A DNA stretch of 9,962 nucleotides, from the NCBI GenBank assembly GCA_028282185.1, contig JANQIJ010000024.1, forward strand, positions 1 through 9,962, written 5' to 3'. Within the stretch, counting starts at the first letter, position 1; every line of letters starts with the position of its first letter. Position numbers and translations under genes: made by a program. The stretch comes from Rhodospirillales bacterium. GTDB lineage: Bacteria > Pseudomonadota > Alphaproteobacteria > Rhodospirillales > Casp-alpha2. The notes beneath the pieces are model-generated. The model worked only from the letters and a program-made list of their open reading frames with translations. It ran no database searches and was not told where the DNA came from. Shown piece after piece: positions 1 to 5,678 of this stretch.

Positions 1-270
1 ACGCTGGGCGACGCCGGCGTTATTGACCAGGATATCCAAGCCCCCGTGCCAATCGAGAGTTGCCCGGATCATGTCCCGGACCTGGTCATGATCCGCCACA
101 TCGACGACCACGGAGCGGGCCTGGATGTCGCGCGCCACGCCATCGGCCCGGGCCGGGTCGATATCGGCGGCCACAACCCGCGCACCTTCCGCGGCGAACC
201 GCCGGGCGATCCCTTCACCAAAACCGGAACCGGCGCCGGTGACCAAGACCGTTTTTTCCTTGAGCCGCAT
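1..270 (-). CDS. Short-chain dehydrogenase/reductase (SDR), N-terminal 90 residues only
   Basis: NAD(P)-dependent oxidoreductase of the classical SDR family; the substrate cannot be told from this part. The gene runs off the left edge of the window, so only residues 1-90 are visible. The Rossmann cofactor motif TGAGSGFG lies at residues 11-18 (TGxxxGxG). An acidic stretch after the second beta strand (AADID, residues 34-38) suggests NAD rather than NADP. The NNAG motif lies at residues 83-86. The catalytic Ser-Tyr-Lys residues would be beyond the window. The start is the ATG at 270, preceded by a Shine-Dalgarno sequence (GAGGGG, 277-282 on the complement). The gene lies 259 bases downstream of the J-domain gene on the same strand, too far for a tight operon, so it may have its own promoter. 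The family call is secure; the specific enzyme is unknown. Confidence 0.9.
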   Translation of the reverse strand, partial: MRLKEKTVLVTGAGSGFGEGIARRFAAEGARVVAADIDPARADGVARDIQARSVVVDVADHDQVRDMIRATLDWHGGLDILVNNAGVAQR

Positions 271-529
271 TGTTTGCCCCTCGCTGCCTTCATGGCCGCT
301 GGATCGCAGTTCCCGGCGGGTCGATCTTCCCGGTCGTCCCGCCGACGCTATCGACCGCATCAGGCCACAGGCCCTTACTCTCGACAAGCGAAAACACCCA
401 ACCGACCCCGGGCCCGGGAAACCGTTACGGAAGCAGAATTTTACCCATGGCGGGGCGATAAATTCCTGGGACGGCGATGACCTTGGCGGTTAACGACGGC
501 ACGAACACCTCGATCCAGCGCGGGCGTGC

Positions 530-1213
530 TCAGGCACCGCCGCGTTTCAAAACTTCCATCGCGCTGTTCAACTGGCTCATACGGCGGTGGTCGCCGTAGA
601 CGCTATCCGGATGATGAATGGTCGCCAGCATGCGGAAGCGGGCCCGCAAGGTCTGGCCATCCGGCAAACGTCCTGGCGGAAAGCCCAGAACATATAACGC
701 GTCCGCGCGGGAGCGCACGCCATCCGGCAAAGGGTCGAAGGAAAGAACCGAAACGATGGCCCGCAATCGGGCCAATTCTTCCGGGTCCGCGCCGCTTTCG
801 CCGGGACCCGCCGCAGGACCCGCTTCGCCAGAACCCGCACCGGCTGTTTCGACCCCGTCAATGGATAGCCGAACCTGCGCCGAGCCGCCGTCCAGAGCCA
901 AGGCGACGGCCAATGCCTTGCGCATCAGTTCAGGCGTGTATCCGGCCGACATGCGCACCTGAAGGCGGGGCTTGCGGCGCCACGGCCGGCCTTTGGATCG
1001 ACCGGACTTTAGGACCACCGTTTCCCGGTCGTCACGCGCGGGCTCCCCCGGATCGGGGCAGGCCGCCAGCGTTTCAGGGGGCATCGTCAACAAGACGGAG
1101 CGCGCTAGATCACCGACATTGACACGACGCCGTTCCGCCAGGTCGGCAACGGCGTCGCGGAACTGAGACGCGCATGGAATGGTATAGGAGTGCTTCTTGT
1201 GGTCTTGCGTCAA
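530..1213 (-). CDS. DnaJ (J-domain)-like protein with a C-terminal HPD module
   Basis: A protein of about 227 residues. Its last ~55 residues look like a J-domain: a helix with YVLGF, a second helix rich in Arg (LRARFRMLATI), the HPD signature (in IHHPDS, near residues 201-204) and a final helix (MSQLNSAMEVLK). J-domains stimulate the ATPase of Hsp70 (DnaK). Having the domain at the C-terminus is the arrangement of small accessory co-chaperones, not of DnaJ itself. The N-terminal ~110 residues are basic and unrecognised. They are joined to the J-domain by an Ala/Gly/Pro-rich linker (about 125-145). Both plausible starts are TTG. I chose 1213 because GGAG lies 9 bases upstream; the longer start at 1249 would add 12 residues but has no visible Shine-Dalgarno sequence. 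No Zn-finger or Gly/Phe region is present. The client is unknown. Confidence 0.75.
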   Translation of the reverse strand: MTQDHKKHSYTIPCASQFRDAVADLAERRRVNVGDLARSVLLTMPPETLAACPDPGEPARDDRETVVLKSGRSKGRPWRRKPRLQVRMSAGYTPELMRKALAVALALDGGSAQVRLSIDGVETAGAGSGEAGPAAGPGESGADPEELARLRAIVSVLSFDPLPDGVRSRADALYVLGFPPGRLPDGQTLRARFRMLATIHHPDSVYGDHRRMSQLNSAMEVLKRGGA

Positions 1214-1469
1214 CCCAACCTGCTCCGAACCATTCAAACCCGCCGCCAAGTGTTGGCACGGTCAGGTTGCACCGATCCGACACCGCGTGACCGCTCCGTA
1301 CCTACGATGTAACGAATTTACACCGCCATCAGGCAAAAACAACTGCTATCGTTGTTGCAAGGCGAGTCATCAGTTTATGATCGTCGAAAGACCACGCATT
1401 TTCAATTACTCTAAAAGCATGAATAGTGAGCTTACATGAGAAAATGTGGTTAACCAGTTGAAGAAAAAG

Positions 1470-1629
1470 CTACAGGTGTTCGTCCTGCCGCGACTCGGTT
1501 TTGCGCCTGCGGGCCCAGAACCACGACGTCGGACCGATCCAGCGGGCGACCAACTGCGGTGTGCCCCGGCGATTTCATTCCGAACATGTCCCGAAATCGC
1601 CCAATCTAACTGCGATCGTAGATTTCCAT
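1470..1629 (-). pseudogene. Possible broken small gene (about 52 codons)
   Basis: On the minus strand an ATG at 1629 follows a good Shine-Dalgarno sequence (GGGAG, 5 bases upstream) and reads MEIYDRS, then an in-frame TAG (1608-1606), then IGRFRDMFGMKS. One base later in a shifted frame (from about 1568), an open run reads RGTPQLVARWIGPTSW and on to ...RKTESRQDEHL, ending at TAG (1472-1470). The codons of this second part are strongly G/C in third position, like the real genes here. The parts together look like one small protein disrupted by a nonsense codon and a one-base shift. I recognise no family. Chance is the main alternative; sequencing error is another. Confidence 0.3.
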
Positions 1630-1714
1630 ATCATCTCCCGCCGCTTCTCCCTTCTGGAATAAATGCATAATTTCAAAGCAATAAATCGATTTCTTGAGGT
1701 CCTTTTGTTTTACT

Positions 1715-1729
1715 GGCCCCTAAGGGGCC
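1715..1729. repeat. Perfect inverted repeat GGCCCC-TAA-GGGGCC
   Basis: A 6-bp GC-only stem with a 3-base loop. On neither strand is it followed by a convincing T-run, so it is not clearly an intrinsic terminator. It lies 144 bases upstream of the flagellin-like gene. Confidence 0.4.
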
Positions 1730-1775
1730 CTATTGATAAGCTGTTGGCTCCCGCGCGGTAGAAGACCGCCAATGG

Positions 1776-1794
1776 GGCGGCTGATCCAGCCGCC
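1776..1794 (+). other. Hairpin in the upstream region of the flagellin-like gene
   Basis: GGCGGCT (1776-1782) and AGCCGCC (1788-1794) form a perfect 7-bp stem with a 5-base loop. There is no T-run after it. If transcribed it would be a stable element in the 5' leader of the gene starting at 1873, 79 bases downstream. The function is unknown. Confidence 0.4.
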
Positions 1795-1872
1795 GCTTCA
1801 GCGGATTTCCGTCCTTCGGATTCTCCCAGAACAGGGCTTCCAGGATCGGGGATCACCGCGCCACGGGTTATC

Positions 1873-2607
1873 ATGGCCATTGATCTTAGCGCCGGCATTG
1901 CCACGCAGTTGAACGGGAACAGCCAACGCGCGGTGACGCGCGCTGCCCGCACGCAGACTTTCGAAGCGGCCCGCGCGACCACGCCAAGCCGCGGCGGGCC
2001 CGCCGCCTTGGGCCTGTCGCTCGAACCGCGCAGCAATATCTCGATCAGTGCCAGCAACGCCGATCGCGCCCTGACCGCGGCCCTGGCCACGGGGCAGCGC
2101 ATCATTAGCGATCTCAGGATGCTGGAAGGTCGGTTGGGCACAGCGGTCAATCAAAGCCTGGTCTCAAGCGTGACCGAGCTGAGGATCGACGAGACGCGGG
2201 TCTCGCGGCTCAACATCACGGTCGCAGCCAGCCGCGCCATATCGGAGATCGACCGCCTTGTCGCCGGCGCCGAACGGGCGGGCGTGAACCTGATTTCAAG
2301 CCAGCAAGGCCGCGTCACCATTCAAACAACCGAGTTCGGTGGACGCGTGACGGTGCAACCGCAACCACTTGACGGTGTGGGGCTCGACCTGAGGGACCTA
2401 AGCGCGCTCAGCGTCAACGAAGCCCTAGAAGCCCGCGACCGGGTGCGCATCGCCATCGCCACAGCGACCAGCCGTCTGAAAACCCTTTCAAGCTTGGGGA
2501 ACAGTTTGGATTTCCGTTTTGGCGATACACCAAACGTGGTCGATTTCGGTACTGGCAGCCTGTTCGAAGCCGCCGCCCGGGGCCGTTTGGTCGACCTTCA
2601 GGCCTGA
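1873..2607 (+). CDS. Divergent flagellin-like protein, 244 residues
   Basis: No cysteines and mostly helical. Residues 64-143 form a long Ala-rich helical region ending in AGVNLISS, matching the part of flagellins just before the variable domain. Residues 147-180 hold short beta strands and LDGVGLDLRDLSALSV, like the D1 stretch ahead of flagellin's C-terminal helix. Residues 181-214 (NEALEARDRVRIAIATATSRLKTL) resemble the C-terminal D0/D1 coiled coil. The N-terminal 60 residues lack a typical flagellin D0 helix, and residues 215-244 add an unusual tail. It may be a secreted flagellin-like or hook-associated protein, or only a structural relative. The start is the first in-frame ATG; the Shine-Dalgarno sequence is weak. 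No sigma-28 promoter and no flagellar neighbours are visible. The family link rests on pattern alone. Confidence 0.55.
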   Translation: MAIDLSAGIATQLNGNSQRAVTRAARTQTFEAARATTPSRGGPAALGLSLEPRSNISISASNADRALTAALATGQRIISDLRMLEGRLGTAVNQSLVSSVTELRIDETRVSRLNITVAASRAISEIDRLVAGAERAGVNLISSQQGRVTIQTTEFGGRVTVQPQPLDGVGLDLRDLSALSVNEALEARDRVRIAIATATSRLKTLSSLGNSLDFRFGDTPNVVDFGTGSLFEAAARGRLVDLQA

Positions 2608-2754
2608 CCGAATGGCGGCAGGGGCAGCCTGAAATTTTTGTCGGACGAGGCGGTTTTTGTTGTTGATCAGCCGCAGGCCGCGGGCTAGGTAATGCGTCCT
2701 GACGCGCACCACCGTTTCCAGAGAAACCGCCATAACAGAAGACGAAGAACAAGA

Positions 2755-2961
2755 ATGAAGAAGCGTCGTATCGATCTTGGCGCCCGTTTCGTCAAAGTGG
2801 ACGAACCCAGAATGGTTTGGATCGTTGCCGCCAACGGCAGCGAAACCACCCCGGTCCCGCATTACGTCCTGGTCCGCGAGGACGCCCGCAACCGGCGCCG
2901 GACACTGTCCGAAGCCGTGCTGCTGGACCGCAGCTTCTATCGCCAGCTGGCCGAACGCTGA
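2755..2961 (+). CDS. Small conserved-looking hypothetical protein, 68 residues
   Basis: A basic, single-domain protein. It starts MKKRRIDLGARFVKVDEPRMVWIV and ends with a helix, LSEAVLLDRSFYRQL. The pattern of beta strands, then PHYVLVRE, then a C-terminal leucine-rich helix resembles small uncharacterised proteins I associate with Rhodospirillales; I cannot name a family. There is no signal peptide, membrane segment or cysteine. The ATG at 2755 is chosen over an upstream in-frame ATG (2692), because the upstream extension is an Arg-rich string with no protein character. It follows the flagellin-like gene by 147 bases on the same strand. No terminator directly follows it, so its transcript might run on to the terminator at 3137-3163. 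Confidence 0.65.
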   Translation: MKKRRIDLGARFVKVDEPRMVWIVAANGSETTPVPHYVLVREDARNRRRTLSEAVLLDRSFYRQLAER

Positions 2962-3010
2962 CGCGGGACCAGAGACGCGGTTCCCGACGCCCGTTCGGCA
3001 CCCCCGGCTC

Positions 3011-3040
3011 TAAAAAAAAGCATCCCAATGTGACTGGGAT
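3011..3040 (-). terminator. Possible minus-strand intrinsic terminator (may instead be promoter DNA)
   Basis: On the minus strand ATCCCA (3040-3035) and TGGGAT (3027-3022) form a 6-bp stem with a 7-base loop, followed by GC and eight T (3019-3012). No minus-strand gene ends just before it; the soxCD operon already has a terminator at 3291-3325. The same bases read on the plus strand are an A-tract and a CRP-type palindrome in front of the small RNA, so this terminator shape may be incidental. Confidence 0.35.
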
Positions 3041-3044
3041 CACT
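3029..3044 (+). promoter_or_regulatory. CRP/FNR-family-like operator TGTGA-N6-TCACT
   Basis: TGTGA (3029-3033) and TCACT (3040-3044) with a 6-base spacer match the CRP consensus TGTGA-N6-TCACA at nine of ten positions. The centre (3036.5) is 41.5 bases upstream of the predicted small-RNA start at 3078, the class II position for CRP-type activators. The A-tract at 3012-3019 just upstream could act as an UP-like element. The regulator itself is not in the window. Confidence 0.5.
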
Positions 3045-3071
3045 TTCCGCGCTCAGTGGCGGCGGTAGAAT
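3044..3071 (+). promoter_or_regulatory. Promoter of the candidate small RNA
   Basis: The -10 box is TAGAAT (3066-3071), five of six to TATAAT. The -35 region is poor (TTTCCG, 3044-3049, spacer 16), as expected for a promoter that depends on an activator bound at -41.5. The predicted start is near 3078, one base before the 5' hairpin. Confidence 0.5.
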
Positions 3072-3077
3072 ATTTTC

Positions 3078-3163
3078 ATCGTCGGGGCACACTCAGCCCC
3101 TTCCCCGGCCCCCCGACGACCTCCCTGTTAAACTCGCCGGCCCGATTTCGGGCCGGGTTTTTT
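3078..3163 (+). ncRNA. Candidate trans-acting small RNA, MmgR/alpha-r8 ('suhB')-like
   Basis: About 86 nt with no coding potential. A 5' hairpin has a perfect 9-bp stem, TCGTCGGGG (3079-3087) with CCCCGACGA (3111-3119), and a 23-base loop. A linker, CCTCCCTGTTAAACTCG (3120-3136), contains an unpaired CCUCCCU anti-Shine-Dalgarno-type motif. A 3' intrinsic terminator hairpin with a U-run follows. This hairpin/CCUCCCU/terminator plan and the size match what I recall of the alphaproteobacterial MmgR (alpha-r8, Rfam 'suhB') family; that assignment is from memory and untested. Bases 3115-3125 are exactly complementary to the soxD ribosome binding site (3974-3984). It has its own -10 box and a CRP-like operator. 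An alternative is that it is the 3' UTR of the gene at 2755-2961. Confidence 0.6.
3137..3163 (+). terminator. Strong intrinsic terminator of the small RNA
   Basis: CCGGCCCG (3137-3144) pairs with CGGGCCGG (3149-3156) in a perfect 8-bp GC stem with an ATTT loop, then G and six T (3158-3163). It ends the small RNA and possibly readthrough from the 2755-2961 gene. Confidence 0.85.
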
Positions 3164-3290
3164 CTCCAGCACCGTGGCGGCGAGACGAGTTAGAGCCTGT
3201 CACGTAACCCTGCGTCGGCGTGCGCCTGTCGTGGCACAAGTTTCAACCTTCTGGCAGCGCATTCGCGGAAGGCCGTCCCAGGCGCCCGGC

Positions 3291-3325
3291 ACAAAAATAA
3301 CGGCCGACACGGAAGTGTCGGCCGT
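3291..3325 (-). terminator. Intrinsic terminator of the soxCD operon
   Basis: ACGGCCGACAC (3325-3315 on the minus strand) and GTGTCGGCCGT (3310-3300) form an 11-bp perfect stem with a 4-base loop, followed on the minus strand by TATTTTTG. It lies 50 bases past the soxD stop codon. The A-run is only on one side, so it acts on minus-strand transcripts. Confidence 0.8.
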
Positions 3326-3375
3326 AGGCATTCAGTCTGGCTCAGTTTAGCCTGTCGCCAATGTGGCGCAGGATA

Positions 3376-3972
3376 TCAAAGCGGCTTGCAATCCCTCATG
3401 CAACGCACTGCGGATGCATCCGGGCGGTCGTCGACAATGAATGCGTCACGGTTCGGCATCTTAATCGCCTTCAACGCCTTGGCGTCGACCACAGCGTTGT
3501 CCGCGACCAGACCGTTCAGGTTGTAGATATACGCCGTCAGGGCATAGACCTGATCGTTGGTCAGGGTTTGCGGCGCATCCATGGGCATGGCGCGTCGCGT
3601 GTAATCGAACAAGATCGGCGCATAGGGATACATGCTGCCCGGGTTCAGCTTACGCTTGCTGGTCTTCATGGATTCGAAGCCGCCGAACATTTTGCCGAAC
3701 TGCGGGCCGCCCTTGGCACCTTCGCCATGACAAGCCTCACAGAGTTCCGCGAACAGCTTCTTGCCCTCGGCGACACTGCCTTTGCCCGGGGGCAGGCCAG
3801 CGCCATCGGATGTCGAGATATCGATATCCCAAGCGGCAAGATCGCTTTGGCTGATGGTCTTGCCAAAGCTGACGTCAGGGCGGGAGGTATCGCCCGCCAT
3901 CGCACCCGAAAATGTCGCCAAGGCCAATCCGGCGGCGGCGACAAGACCTGTCAGAAACTTAACCGAGCCCAT
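3376..3972 (-). CDS. soxD: SoxD-like monohaem cytochrome c subunit of sulfane/sulfite dehydrogenase
   Basis: Periplasmic c-type cytochrome of 198 residues that takes electrons from the molybdenum subunit SoxC. An N-terminal signal peptide (FLTGLVAAAGLALATFSGAMA, residues 6-26) precedes the mature protein. The stretch AAWDIDISTSDGAGLPPGKGSVAEGKKLF is typical of SoxD, followed by one haem site, CEACH. The RRAMPM region probably holds the axial methionine. QVYALTAYIYNLNG and the ending DDRPD...CMRDCKPL match the end of SoxD's first domain. Paracoccus SoxD is a ~380-residue dihaem protein; here the second haem domain is absent and the downstream DNA does not encode it. The ATG at 3972 has an excellent Shine-Dalgarno sequence (AGGGGAGG) and overlaps the end of soxC by 14 bases, so the two are probably translationally coupled. 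The other open-frame methionine, at 4041, has no such site. Confidence 0.85.
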   Translation of the reverse strand: MGSVKFLTGLVAAAGLALATFSGAMAGDTSRPDVSFGKTISQSDLAAWDIDISTSDGAGLPPGKGSVAEGKKLFAELCEACHGEGAKGGPQFGKMFGGFESMKTSKRKLNPGSMYPYAPILFDYTRRAMPMDAPQTLTNDQVYALTAYIYNLNGLVADNAVVDAKALKAIKMPNRDAFIVDDRPDASAVRCMRDCKPL

Positions 3973-5356
3973 TGACGACCTCCCCTTTCTGGCTGACGTT
4001 CCACGGGAAAATCCCATTGTGGTGTTGGACAAATCCGGCAATCAGGCGTGGTTTCGTCAAATCCTCGATCGTCGGCTGGACATAACCCGTGTTGTCAACG
4101 GCGCGGCTGGCGATTCTCGCCGGGCCACCGTCCCAGTTCCAGCGATAGCGGAACCGGGTCAAACAACGATCCAACACAGGTTCCTCAAGATCGGCGGTCC
4201 GCCAGGTCTTGCCGCCGTCGGTGGTGACATCGACGGCAGTGATCGTGCCGTTGCCGGACCAGGCAAAGCCCTGGATCTCGTAGAGGCCGGGACCGTTCAA
4301 CTGCATGCCGCCGGAGGGCTTGGTGATGACCGATTTGCATTCCATGGTCATCGAGAACTGACGCCACTTGCCGTCGGGCATGGGGTCGGTATATCGGGCG
4401 GTTTCACTGCGCAGATGCCAGGGCTTGTCGGAGACCTTGATGCGGCGCAGCCACTTGACGCAGACATTGCCTTCCCAACCAGGAATGAACAAACGCAGCG
4501 GATAGCCGTTTTCCGGCCGCAGCATTTCGCCGCCGGCGCCGTAAACCAGCATCGCGTCGCCCATGGCCATGTCAATGGGGATCGAGCGCGCATGGGCAGA
4601 GCCATCCGCACCTTCGAACAGGACCCATTTGGCCTTGGAATCGACACCGGCCTCGTCAAGCAGCCATGACACGGGAATCCCCGTCCATTGCGAACAAGAC
4701 AGAAGACCATGGGTTTGCTGAACCGTGGTCGACTTGGCCTTCAGCCAATCGGTAAGACCGTTGCCCGAACACTCCATGAAATAGAACTTGGAAATGGACG
4801 GGTACCGGGTAATGCCGTCCATGGTGTAGACCATGGGCCGTTTGACCATGCCATGAACAACCAAGCGGTGCTTATCGGGGTCGATGTCGGCGATCCCTGC
4901 GTGGTGCCGTTCATAGATCAAGCCGTTGGGCGTGATGATCCCTTCCTGGTGCTGCAAGGGCGTCATGCTCCAGTCCGAGAAGTTCTGCTTGTTGACCAGA
5001 ACGTCGGTCCGGTTGCGAGTCACATGCTTCTCATACCTGGAGGGCATGCCGTAGACCCGGGGCTCGATGGGCCGGCCCATGGATTTGGACCATTCAGGAA
5101 TCTCCAGCTTTTCGGCCTTGGCCTTCTTTACGCCGACGGTTCCGGCGGCAAGGACGCCACCCGCCGCGGCCGCGGCCGCGGTCAGAAAATTCCGTCGCGA
5201 CGACTGGCCGATCTCGGCCACGTCGGACTTCAAGCGCGCCTCGTTCTTGTAGGGCTTCTGTTTGGAAAGCGCGTGCGCTTCTTCCCGCGTCGGACCTGAG
5301 AGGGCGTCGCGGATCTGCCGGAAGTACTCGGACTTTGAGGGTGTTTTTTGGCTCAT
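3959..5356 (-). CDS. soxC: SoxC, molybdenum subunit of sulfane/sulfite dehydrogenase
   Basis: Periplasmic molybdopterin oxidoreductase of the sulfite oxidase superfamily, 465 residues. In the Sox pathway SoxCD oxidises the sulfane sulfur bound to SoxYZ; sulfite is the substrate of close relatives. A twin-arginine motif, SRRNFL (residues 53-58), and an Ala-rich segment mark Tat export of the folded cofactor enzyme. MECSGNG (194-200) holds the expected molybdenum-ligand cysteine, Cys196, equivalent to the Cys of QCAGNRR in sulfite oxidases. HGLLSCSQWTGIPV (216-229) and GYPLRLFIPGWEGNVCVKWL (284-303) fit the cofactor domain. DVTTDGGKTW (376-385) belongs to the C-terminal dimerisation domain. The 52-residue leader before the twin arginines is unusually long. 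The ATG at 5356 follows a strong Shine-Dalgarno sequence (GGGAGGAGG). The Tat h-region is encoded by a GC palindromic run (about 5161-5181). No other sox genes are in the window. Confidence 0.92.
   Translation of the reverse strand: MSQKTPSKSEYFRQIRDALSGPTREEAHALSKQKPYKNEARLKSDVAEIGQSSRRNFLTAAAAAAGGVLAAGTVGVKKAKAEKLEIPEWSKSMGRPIEPRVYGMPSRYEKHVTRNRTDVLVNKQNFSDWSMTPLQHQEGIITPNGLIYERHHAGIADIDPDKHRLVVHGMVKRPMVYTMDGITRYPSISKFYFMECSGNGLTDWLKAKSTTVQQTHGLLSCSQWTGIPVSWLLDEAGVDSKAKWVLFEGADGSAHARSIPIDMAMGDAMLVYGAGGEMLRPENGYPLRLFIPGWEGNVCVKWLRRIKVSDKPWHLRSETARYTDPMPDGKWRQFSMTMECKSVITKPSGGMQLNGPGLYEIQGFAWSGNGTITAVDVTTDGGKTWRTADLEEPVLDRCLTRFRYRWNWDGGPARIASRAVDNTGYVQPTIEDLTKPRLIAGFVQHHNGIFPWNVSQKGEVVNGLG
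3974..3985 (-). promoter_or_regulatory. soxD ribosome binding site, complementary to the small RNA
   Basis: The soxD mRNA reads GGGGAGGUCGUC just before AAUG. The small RNA at 3115-3126 reads GACGACCUCCCU, giving 11 Watson-Crick pairs plus one G-U. Six pairs cover the Shine-Dalgarno core and five extend toward the start codon. Confidence 0.45.
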
Positions 5357-5611
5357 ACGTATGGCCTCCTCCCGATGTGTTGCCTCGGTCAGACCGTACG
5401 CAGATTTCTTGCTCTTGTTATTCGAACGACCTGACGTTTCTATCAGGCCCCTAACACGGGTGTACTCTCTTCGTGTTTTTTTTGCTCTTCCAAGTGAAGA
5501 CGCCCGGACACAGGACCTCTTCGTGGAGCTAAATTTTTTTGTCAGTCTTTTTGTCGATGTCTCCCCACGACACAAAAACGCTAACACAGGGGACATCGGC
5601 TTGAATAATTG
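5357..5611 (-). promoter_or_regulatory. Long soxC leader with a hairpin
   Basis: About 255 bases lie between the predicted transcription start and the soxC ATG. GGGGACATC (5589-5597) can pair with GATGT-CT-CCCC (5556-5566), a 9-bp stem with a 2-base bulge near the 5' end. The rest is rich in A/T runs (5462-5550). The soxC frame stays open upstream to 5596 but without protein character or a Shine-Dalgarno sequence. Confidence 0.35.
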
Positions 5612-5617
5612 GAACTT

Positions 5618-5645
5618 CTTATATAGCCATAGGTGGCCTTGTCAT
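5618..5645 (-). promoter_or_regulatory. Sigma-70-type promoter for soxCD
   Basis: On the minus strand: -35 ATGACA (5645-5640, five of six), 16-base spacer, -10 TATAAG (5623-5618, five of six). It lies just downstream of the ydbH-like stop codon and drives soxC with a long leader. Confidence 0.55.
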
Positions 5646-5678
5646 TACGCCACTTCGCCCACCGAAACCTCCTGAAAT

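Larger units (their letters stand above)
1214..1872. other. Long AT-richer intergenic region
   Basis: About 660 bases separate the divergent J-domain gene (minus) and flagellin-like gene (plus). The stretch from about 1290 to 1470 and from 1620 to 1710 is clearly richer in A/T than the flanking genes. It holds a short inverted repeat AACAAC/GTTGTT (1338-1343 and 1351-1356), the broken minus-strand small gene described separately (1470-1629), and two strong hairpins at 1715-1729 and 1776-1794. The plus-strand open frames here (1197-1439, 1446-1670) have no family resemblance and I do not call them. A weak promoter candidate for the J-domain gene is AAACAA...AATTTA (1315-1342 on the complement). 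Confidence 0.5.

Noticed and set aside
407..418. 12-base palindrome CCCGGGCCCGGG
   Set aside because: Between two minus-strand genes but with no T-run or loop; GC-rich DNA gives such palindromes by chance.
1253..1274. Sigma-54-like elements TGGCAC and TTGC on the plus strand
   Set aside because: The GG and GC dinucleotides are 12 bases apart; sigma-54 promoters need 10.
2488..2862. Minus-strand frame containing MAVSLETVVRVRTHYLARGLR
   Set aside because: The stretch reads like protein, but the ATG at 2733 has no Shine-Dalgarno sequence and the frame overlaps two plus-strand genes.
3164..3290. Spacer between the small RNA and the soxCD terminator
   Set aside because: Searched on both strands for a gene, promoter or insertion-sequence end; nothing convincing was seen.
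3761..4669. Plus-strand open frame of 302 codons
   Set aside because: Lies antisense to soxC/soxD, which are clear genes with motifs and ribosome binding sites.
5357..5596. 80-codon upstream extension of SoxC
   Set aside because: Lys/Arg/Ser-rich without family resemblance, no Shine-Dalgarno sequence at 5596, and an excellent one at 5356.
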